DNA of 64,000 bases, from positions 62,001 through 126,000 of the forward strand of contig CAWDUT010000005.1 of assembly GCA_963805525.1 (NCBI GenBank). Reading direction: 5' to 3'. The position numbers and the translations under genes were made by a program. Origin of the DNA: DASQFQ01 sp963805525. Its GTDB lineage: Bacteria > Actinomycetota > Thermoleophilia > Solirubrobacterales > Solirubrobacteraceae. The notes beneath the pieces were generated by a model. The model was not told the origin of the DNA and did no database searches. It saw only the letters and a list, made by a program, of their open reading frames with translations. Shown here in pieces: positions 7,323-13,506 of this stretch. How positions within the stretch are numbered: position 1 is the first letter of the stretch; the number at the start of each line of letters is the position of its first letter.

Positions 7323-8231
7323 GTGGCGCGGCGCGCGCTGGTGACCGGCGCCACCGGGTTCGTGGGCGGGCGGCTGGCCGCTGCAGGCGCCGGCCCCAGC
7401 GAGGTGAGCGCTCTGGAGAGGCGGCGGGCACGGACGACCCGCGAAGACCGTCCGTACCTTGAGCGCCCGAGCCCGTACCTTCGAGATGTGCCGCCGTTCG
7501 GAGTCCCGCAGATCGTCGCCGCCGCCTCGGCCGCCGGCTCGGTGCTCGACGCCGGCTGCGGGAGCGCGCGACTGACCCTGGCGCTCGTCGAGGCCGGCGC
7601 GGCAGACGTCGTTGGCATCGACACCAGCCTCGAACGCCTCGCGCAGGGGCGCGCGCGGCTCTCGGCGCATCCGATGGGAGCCCACGTGACGCTGATGGAG
7701 GCGGACTTCGACCACGCGCTGCCGTTCTCGGACGGGCGGTTCAACGCAGCCGTGAGTCGCCTGGCGCTGATGATCGCGTCCGACCCGGTGGTGACGCTGC
7801 GAGAGCTGCGGCGCGTGACCGCGGCCGCCGGACGCATCGTCACCGCCCTGTGGGCGCCGGTCGACGAGAACCCGTGGTTCGCGCTCCCCCGCGCCGCCGC
7901 GGCCGCGGTCGTCGGCCCCGAGCGCGCCGACTACGCACGCGCCTTCGGTCGCCTCGGCAGCCCCGAAGAGGCAACCGAGGTCCACCGCGCCGCCGGACTC
8001 GCGGACGTGCAAGCGGAAACACTGCGGCAAACGCTCGACGTACGGAACGCCGCCGCCCTTTGGGCCTGGATGGCTGGCGAGAACGGTCACGTGCGCCGCC
8101 TGGACACGACGCTCAGCGACTCGGAACGCGCAGCCGTGCTCGACGAGCTCGGCCGGATGGTCGCTGGCTACCGCACACACGGCTCGCTCGCTCTCCCGCG
8201 CACCATGACGCTGGTGACCGCGACCGTCTGA
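7323..8231 (+). CDS. class I SAM methyltransferase fused in frame to an epimerase N-terminal stump
   Basis: The methyltransferase core includes VLDAGCGSARLTLALVE (motif I), VVGIDTS, ADFDHALPFSDGRF and RLALMIASDP, typical of SAM-dependent methyltransferases, ending TMTLVTATV. Upstream in the same frame, from GTG 7323 with GAGAGGA 7 bp before it, the sequence reads ARRALVTGATGFVGGRLA, the Rossmann start of an NAD(P)-dependent epimerase cut off after about 18 residues. The best ribosome site therefore belongs to the stump, giving a 302-residue chimera. A GTG at 7488 would give the methyltransferase alone (247 residues) but has no ribosome site. I infer a deletion that joined two genes. Substrate unknown. 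Confidence 0.75.
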   Translation: MARRALVTGATGFVGGRLAAAGAGPSEVSALERRRARTTREDRPYLERPSPYLRDVPPFGVPQIVAAASAAGSVLDAGCGSARLTLALVEAGAADVVGIDTSLERLAQGRARLSAHPMGAHVTLMEADFDHALPFSDGRFNAAVSRLALMIASDPVVTLRELRRVTAAAGRIVTALWAPVDENPWFALPRAAAAAVVGPERADYARAFGRLGSPEEATEVHRAAGLADVQAETLRQTLDVRNAAALWAWMAGENGHVRRLDTTLSDSERAAVLDELGRMVAGYRTHGSLALPRTMTLVTATV

Positions 8232-8365
8232 CCCACCGGCGCGGACGGGTTGGGCAAGTGCGTCCACACGCGTCCTGGGCCACCCACCGCGGACGCACGC
8301 CGGGCCGTGTGCGTCACGGGCATCCCGACGATCTCATCGGAACACACGTGCAACGTGCTCGTGCC

Positions 8366-8500
8366 CTTCAGCGGCTCATGAGGCAACCCAGCGCCGACGC
8401 GTCCACATCGAACCATGACCCGCGCAGGGTCGAGCGCATCGCCGCCGACGAGGTAGCCCACGACGAGGTCGTTGTTTGGATCCGCGAACGCACTCGCCAA
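8366..8500 (-). pseudogene. possible C-terminal remnant of a beta-lactamase-type serine hydrolase
   Basis: The minus strand reads AFADPNNDLVVGYLVGG, which resembles the C-terminal strand region of class-C-type serine hydrolases (FADPxxDLxVGY). Neither the SxxK nor the YxN catalytic motif is present upstream, and the frame degenerates after about 45 residues. It lies in the 561-bp gene-free stretch (8232-8792) around the second tRNA fragment. Confidence 0.3.
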
Positions 8501-8638
8501 AGGGGAGATGAACCGCCGCCATCTCCTGAAACGCGCGGGAAAGACCGCAAACTGCGGACTGCTACGCGACGCGCCGGATCCTCGAAAACCACATCTTCTC
8601 CAGGGATTTCACCGCTTGCGGCCGCGAGAACGCAACGA

Positions 8639-8680
8639 CTGGAAATCGTGGTGTCCCCGGTTCGAGTCCGGGTCTCGCCA
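8639..8680 (+). repeat. tRNA-Phe 3'-half fragment, putative attachment site copy 2
   Basis: A second tRNA-Phe 3' half in the same orientation as the copy at 1218. The last 38 bases are identical. The anticodon loop is CTGGAAA instead of CTGAAAA, and the upstream bases ACGA match most of the expected anticodon stem. There is no acceptor 5' strand or D arm, so it is not a working tRNA. It marks the right end of the accessory interval; ordinary-looking dense coding resumes at 8793. Confidence 0.8.
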
Positions 8681-8792
8681 CTTTCTTTTGCCTGCATAAT
8701 GATGCTCTCTGCGCCTTTGCGAGCGGACTCTGAAAGGTGGAGTACCGGCGACTTGCGGGCATTTCACGACCAGGCGTGCGGCCCCGTTTCGC

Positions 8793-10133
8793 TCAGCGCC
8801 AGTCGAAGTGCTCGCGGTGAATGCGCCTGGCGGGTACGCCCGCCTGACGGAGCCCGGTCTGGAAGCTGCTGAGCATGGCGTTCGGCCCGCACATGAAGAC
8901 CGACAGGACGCGCGGATTGCCGCCGGTGGTTGTGAGGACCCGTTCGGGCGTGAGGCGCCCGTCGATGCGCGTGTCGATCAGGTGCGCGTGCAATGACGGG
9001 TGGCGGTCCGCGATCAGGTTGATCTCCTCGGCGAAGGGCGCCTCGCCGGCTGCGGTGTAGAAGAACTCGACGTGCCGGGGCGGGTGCTCGTCGAGCGCGC
9101 GCAGCCAGCTGAGGAACGGCGCGACGCCGACGCCGGCGGCGATCCAGACCTGCCGGTCCGTGCCGCGCGCGTGGTTGAAGCGCCCGTGAGGGCCGCCGAT
9201 GACGGCGGGCATGCCGGGCTCGATGAGTTGCTGCAGCCGCGAGGTGTAGTCGCCCAGCGCCTTGACGGTGACGCGCACGATGTCCTCCCGCGGGGCGCTG
9301 GAGATCGTGAACGGGTGCCGGTGCCAGCCGTCCTTGGCTTCGAGGTAGACCATCGCGAACTGGCCGGGCATGAACGCGACGGGTCGGCCGAGCGGGCGCA
9401 ACGCGACCTCCACCAGACCTTGCTCGACCTCACGCACCGCGTCGACCTGGTAGTCGTGCAGCGAGAGGAGGAAGCGCGCGAGCAGCTCGCGGTAGGCGTA
9501 GAACCCGAGCCCGACGGCGCCGACTGCCACATAGCTCCAGCGCAGGACCGGCGCAGCATGAAACGGGGTGCCGTCGAGGACGCCGTGCGCGAAGCCCGCG
9601 GCGACGAACAGCCCGGTGGTGCGATGCAGCGCTCGCCAGCGGTCATAGCCGCCGAAGAGGCGGCGCACGTCGCGCACGCCGGGCGCGTCGCGAGCGGCCA
9701 GGACGACACCCCGCAAGGCTGCCGGCACCACCGATTGCCAGCGCGGCAGGATCGCCCACAGCGCGAGCGCCACCAGCCCGATCGCGCCGATGGCGCCGAG
9801 CGGGCCGCCGAGCGTGGTGCCATCCCGGTTCGACGCCATCAGCACATGCGGCGCGAGCAGGACGAGACCGGTGATCGCGACGCGGCGATGCCAGATCGCC
9901 GCGCGGTCGATCCCGTCAAACCACTCCTCCACCCACGGCAACATGCTGATCAGCACCAGGCCGATCGAGAGCAGCAGGATCGACTCGGCGCCCAGCAACT
10001 GACCCACGTAACTCCCGGTCGACTCTCCGGCCGGACGTGCGACCGTCCACAGGACGCCCTGCCCGACGACGAGGACGCCGATCGTCGCCGGCCCCACGTC
10101 CCGAGCGACGAACCGCGCGCGCGGCGGATGCAT
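8793..10133 (-). CDS. ferric-reductase-like transmembrane flavocytochrome (FAD/NAD(P)H oxidoreductase)
   Basis: 446 residues. The N-terminal half has about six membrane helices with haem-ligand histidines in IWHRRVAITGLVLLAPHVLM and RTTGLFVAAGFAHG, as in the ferric reductase/NADPH oxidase superfamily. The C-terminal half is a ferredoxin-reductase module: PGQFAMVYL and HRHPFTISSAP bind FAD, GGPHGRF follows, WIAAGVGVAPFLSWL is the nucleotide-binding glycine motif, and FMCGPNAMLSSF is the closing CGP block. It would move electrons from NAD(P)H through FAD and haem across the membrane; the acceptor is unknown. It is the last gene of a minus-strand series behind rph and a GAP-family gene, 76 bp after the latter. 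Confidence 0.9.
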   Translation of the reverse strand: MHPPRARFVARDVGPATIGVLVVGQGVLWTVARPAGESTGSYVGQLLGAESILLLSIGLVLISMLPWVEEWFDGIDRAAIWHRRVAITGLVLLAPHVLMASNRDGTTLGGPLGAIGAIGLVALALWAILPRWQSVVPAALRGVVLAARDAPGVRDVRRLFGGYDRWRALHRTTGLFVAAGFAHGVLDGTPFHAAPVLRWSYVAVGAVGLGFYAYRELLARFLLSLHDYQVDAVREVEQGLVEVALRPLGRPVAFMPGQFAMVYLEAKDGWHRHPFTISSAPREDIVRVTVKALGDYTSRLQQLIEPGMPAVIGGPHGRFNHARGTDRQVWIAAGVGVAPFLSWLRALDEHPPRHVEFFYTAAGEAPFAEEINLIADRHPSLHAHLIDTRIDGRLTPERVLTTTGGNPRVLSVFMCGPNAMLSSFQTGLRQAGVPARRIHREHFDWR

Positions 10134-10209
10134 CCCGAGAGACTCCCACGACGCGACCGTCGCGCGCCCAGCTGGTGGCGACGCTGCCCGAACGGCTTGC
10201 CCTGAGCGT

Positions 10210-10869
10210 TCACACCAGGGCGGCGATCCCCTTGGCCGTGAGGGCGACTCCGAACGCCAGCGCCAGCACCACCACGATCCGGGTCGCGTTCCGCGTGAGG
10301 AAGTCCTGGAAGCGCGCGACGCGTGCGGCGGTCTTGTCGGGCGAGAACACGTAGCTCACGAGCGGGACCTCGGCGAACGCGAACATGATCAGGTTGAAGA
10401 GCACGATCAGCGCGAGCTGCTCGGCCTTCGAATAGCCGCCGGTCGCCAGGTCGTGCAGCGCCGTCAGGTAGTAGATCCCCGGCACGTTGATCAGCGCGCC
10501 GACCGCCAAGGCGACCACCGCCCGGTCGCCTCCGAGCGCCCGCTCCGCCCGGCTCGGTCCCTCCTTGGGGGGCGCGGCCGGGCGCCTCGCGGCGCGGCGC
10601 GGAACCAGGTACGCCGCCGCGAAGCACAGGACGCCGCCAAGGAGGTACGCGCCGGGATGGACGGTGTCGCTGGAGCCCAGGACCTCGCTCTGCGCGCCCC
10701 CGAGCGCGTGGAGCACCAGCAGCCCGGCCGTGACGCTCATCGCCCAGCCGCCGAGCAGGAAGCTGAGCAGCAGCCGCTTCGGTCGCGGCCGGGTGAGCAT
10801 CAGCACGACCGCCGCGAGCATCAGCGGGAAGAGCGCGGCCAGGCAGGCGAGCGCGACGATGTCCAGCAC
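10210..10869 (-). CDS. GAP/Sap-like integral membrane protein
   Basis: 219 residues with about six hydrophobic segments, basic loops (TRPRPKR, RRAARRPAAPPK) and the N-terminal DIVALACLAALFPLM pattern of the GAP family, which includes the mycobacterial Sap sulfolipid-1-addressing protein. Members are thought to help export lipids, though most are uncharacterised. The GTG start (10869) overlaps the rph stop by one base (TAGTG), so it is translationally coupled to the rifamycin phosphotransferase. Whether it contributes to drug tolerance is unknown. Confidence 0.75.
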   Translation of the reverse strand: MLDIVALACLAALFPLMLAAVVLMLTRPRPKRLLLSFLLGGWAMSVTAGLLVLHALGGAQSEVLGSSDTVHPGAYLLGGVLCFAAAYLVPRRAARRPAAPPKEGPSRAERALGGDRAVVALAVGALINVPGIYYLTALHDLATGGYSKAEQLALIVLFNLIMFAFAEVPLVSYVFSPDKTAARVARFQDFLTRNATRIVVVLALAFGVALTAKGIAALV

Positions 10870-13403
10870 TAGGACATCATCTCGATGTAGCCGTCAGTTC
10901 CGTGCACGCGGATCCGCTGCCCGTCGCGGATCAGCCGGGTGGCGTCCGCCACACCCACGACGGCTGGCAGGCCGTACTCGCGCGCGATCACCGCGCCGTG
11001 GGTCATCAGGCCGCCGACCTCGGTGACGAGGCCTTTGACCGCGACGAAGAGCGGTGACCAGCTCGGGTCCGTGAAGGCCGTGACGAGGATGTCGCCGGGC
11101 TCGACCTCCGCGTCCGCCATGTCGAGGATCACGCGGGCGCGGCCCTCGACCGTCCCGGCGGAGACGGCGAGGCCGGTCAGCGCGCCGGCCGGCACGTCGT
11201 CGCGCCTCCACGCGCCGGAGAGGGCCTCGCCCTCCGACGTGAGCACCCGCGGCGGGGTGAGCGCCTGGTACGCCGCGTGCGCCTCCTTGCGCGCCGCGAT
11301 GAGCGCGCCGTCGACCGGCGCGTGCGTGCGCGCGACAGCGTGGAGCTCCTCGAACCTGAGCCAGAAGACGTCGTCCGGCTCGCGGATGACGCCGGCGTCC
11401 ACGAGCCGCTCGGCCTCTGCCGTCAGGGCCTGCTTGTAGATGAACGTGCGGCTGACGATGCCGTACTTCGGATACTCGCGGTAGCCGATGAAGGTCCGGA
11501 CGCGGTCGATCTTCCGCTGGGTCTCCTCGGCCTTCGCGGCGCCGTCCGGCAGGGCCCGCAAACGCTCCAGCACCTCCTGCTCCTTCGCCGCCGCCTGCTG
11601 CCGCCCGTGCTCGAAGCGCCGCTCGCCGGCGCCCGGCTCGCTGTTCTTGACGTTGCCGAGGATCAGCGGCACGAGCGTGGTGGGGCGCTCGCTCCAGCGC
11701 GGCCGCGTGATATCGATCTCGCCGACGCAGCGCATGCCGTACTCGTCGAGCCAGGCGCGGATCGCGTCGCGCGCCTCGCGCCCGCCGTCGAGCCCGGCGA
11801 GCTGCTCCAGGAAGTCCTCGTCCCCGACGTGCTCCAGGAACGCCACCACCTCCGGGTAGGGCCGGATCACGTCCGCGACGTGGAGGAGCGCCAGGCCCAT
11901 CTCCGACGTCACGTTGTCCGGGACGGAGAGCGTGAGCGTGTCGGCCACGTTCTTCTCGCCCAGCCACGCCTCCAGGTGCTCGTTCAGCCACCCGCTGGCC
12001 TCCATCGCGCTCATGAACACCGGATGGCTCTGGGGATCGACGAGCAGCCGCTTCAGCTCCTGGATGTCCTCGAGGATGAAGTCGAACAGCGCCGGTCCGG
12101 ACTTCGTGCCGATCTCGCGCCGCAGTCCGGCGAGCGAGGCCTGGGTCTTCGCGACGAGCGCGGCGACGACGGCCGGGTCGGTCTCGAGCGCGGGCGGCGC
12201 GGCGCCGGGCGGCGGGCCCGCGGGCGCCTCATCGGGAGCGAGCGGGATGAAGCCGCGGTCGACGACGGTCTGCAGCGCGTCGCCCATCAGCGGCTCCTCC
12301 CGCCGGATCATGGTCAGCAGAGCGCCGCGGATCGCGGGCGACGCAAGGCGCTGCGCGACGTCGACGAACAGCCTGCCGGCGGCCTCGTACATCCGCGGGA
12401 GCGCGATCAGCTGGTGCACGGAGAGCCCCAGCGGCTTCAGGGGGTCGGTCATCATCTGCTGATGACCGACGGAGAGGTAGACATGGTTCTCCAGGTCACC
12501 GCTCTCGGGGATGGGGAACAGCGTGGTGATCGGCCGGCTCTGGACGATCTGGAACCCGTCGTCGGCGAGGCACCACTCGATGTCCTGCGGGCGGCCGAAG
12601 CGCGCCTCGATCCGGCGGCCGAGCTGCACGAGCGCGACGGCCTGCGCGTCGGTCAGCGCGGCCTGCTCGCCGGCGATCTCCCTGCCGGTGATCTCGCCGT
12701 CGCGGACCGTGAAGCGATCCGGGTTCACCAGGCCTGAGACGAGCGCCTCGCCGAGGCCGGGGACCGCCTCCAGCGCGGCGACGTTGCGGTTGGAGGTGAC
12801 GGGGTCCGCCGTGAAGAGGATCCCGGCCGCGTGCGCGGAGACCATCCGTTGCACCACGACGGCCATGTGCACCCTGCGGTGGTCGAAGCCGTTCTGGATC
12901 CGGTAACTGACGGCCCGCTCGGTGAACAGCGAGGCCCAGCAGCGGCTGACGTGCTCGAGGATCGCGGCCGGCCCGACGACGTTCAGATACGAGTCCTGCT
13001 GGCCCGCGAACGAGGCCGTCGGCAGGTCCTCGGCGGTCGCGCTCGAGCGGACCGCGTACGCGGTCGTCGCGTCGACCGCGCCGGTGATGGCCGCCGCCAG
13101 GTCGCGGGGGATCGCGATCGCCTCGATGGCCCGGCGGATCTCCTCGCTCAGCGTGCGGATCCCGTCGCGGTCGTCCGCGTCCAGGCCCGCCAGCCGATCG
13201 AGCCGATCCTCGATCGCGGGCGCCACGATCAGCCGGAAGGCGTCCGCCGTCACACAGAAGCCCGGCGGCACGCGGACGCCCTCGACTTGCGAGAGCGCTC
13301 CCAGCGAGGCGCCCTTGCCGCCGGCGAGCGCGAGCTGCGTCGCGTCGATGTCTTCCAGATCCAGGACGTGATCGACGCCCGCCGCACGCTGTGTCGTGCC
13401 CAC
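10869..13403 (-). CDS. rph: rifamycin-inactivating phosphotransferase
   Basis: The enzyme uses ATP to phosphorylate rifamycins on the ansa bridge through a phosphohistidine, in the cytoplasm. The N-terminal ATP-grasp part shows GGKGASLGALS, PPGFCVT, AYAVRSSATAEDLP, SFAGQQDSYLNV, GILFTADPVTSN and FGRPQDIEWC. The centre carries ENHVYLSVGHQQMMTDPLKP, which is distinctive for Rph rather than PEP synthase, and the swivelling His domain ends with GGLMTHGAVIAREYGLPA, with the phosphorylated histidine at about residue 802. At 844 residues the length matches Rph. I chose GTG 13403, which follows AAGGGAG; a start at 13451 adds arginine-rich sequence. A 21-bp palindrome of rifamycin-associated-element type lies 50 bp upstream, implying induction by rifamycins. 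Confidence 0.9.
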   Translation of the reverse strand: MGTTQRAAGVDHVLDLEDIDATQLALAGGKGASLGALSQVEGVRVPPGFCVTADAFRLIVAPAIEDRLDRLAGLDADDRDGIRTLSEEIRRAIEAIAIPRDLAAAITGAVDATTAYAVRSSATAEDLPTASFAGQQDSYLNVVGPAAILEHVSRCWASLFTERAVSYRIQNGFDHRRVHMAVVVQRMVSAHAAGILFTADPVTSNRNVAALEAVPGLGEALVSGLVNPDRFTVRDGEITGREIAGEQAALTDAQAVALVQLGRRIEARFGRPQDIEWCLADDGFQIVQSRPITTLFPIPESGDLENHVYLSVGHQQMMTDPLKPLGLSVHQLIALPRMYEAAGRLFVDVAQRLASPAIRGALLTMIRREEPLMGDALQTVVDRGFIPLAPDEAPAGPPPGAAPPALETDPAVVAALVAKTQASLAGLRREIGTKSGPALFDFILEDIQELKRLLVDPQSHPVFMSAMEASGWLNEHLEAWLGEKNVADTLTLSVPDNVTSEMGLALLHVADVIRPYPEVVAFLEHVGDEDFLEQLAGLDGGREARDAIRAWLDEYGMRCVGEIDITRPRWSERPTTLVPLILGNVKNSEPGAGERRFEHGRQQAAAKEQEVLERLRALPDGAAKAEETQRKIDRVRTFIGYREYPKYGIVSRTFIYKQALTAEAERLVDAGVIREPDDVFWLRFEELHAVARTHAPVDGALIAARKEAHAAYQALTPPRVLTSEGEALSGAWRRDDVPAGALTGLAVSAGTVEGRARVILDMADAEVEPGDILVTAFTDPSWSPLFVAVKGLVTEVGGLMTHGAVIAREYGLPAVVGVADATRLIRDGQRIRVHGTDGYIEMMS

Positions 13404-13453
13404 CAAAATTTGCTCCCTTCGTCGCCTGCGGCAAGCGAGTATGAGGCACACCC

Positions 13454-13474
13454 GGGGGCTTGAATCAAGCCCCC
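13454..13474 (-). promoter_or_regulatory. rifamycin-associated element (RAE)-like palindrome upstream of rph
   Basis: A perfect inverted repeat with 10-base arms, GGGGGCTTGA and TCAAGCCCCC, around a single A. The RAE of actinobacterial rifamycin-inactivation genes is a 19-bp inverted repeat of the type GGGGCTT-N5-AAGCCCC. On the minus strand the repeat contains TTGATT, followed 19 bp later by CATACT, so it overlaps a plausible -35 element. Confidence 0.75.
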
Positions 13475-13506
13475 CTACCGGCCATAATCTTGGAAGTGGA
13501 GGGGGT

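Noticed and set aside
8562..8762. Minus-strand frame containing ARPGLEPGTPRFPVV next to the tRNA fragment
   Set aside because: It is the antisense translation of the tRNA-Phe T arm, a well-known false protein; the same happens as DPDSNRGHHDF at the first copy.
10869..13403. Possible phosphoenolpyruvate synthase instead of Rph
   Set aside because: Length, the ENHVYLSVGHQQMM block and the RAE upstream fit rifamycin phosphotransferase better; housekeeping PEP synthase is shorter and lacks this block.
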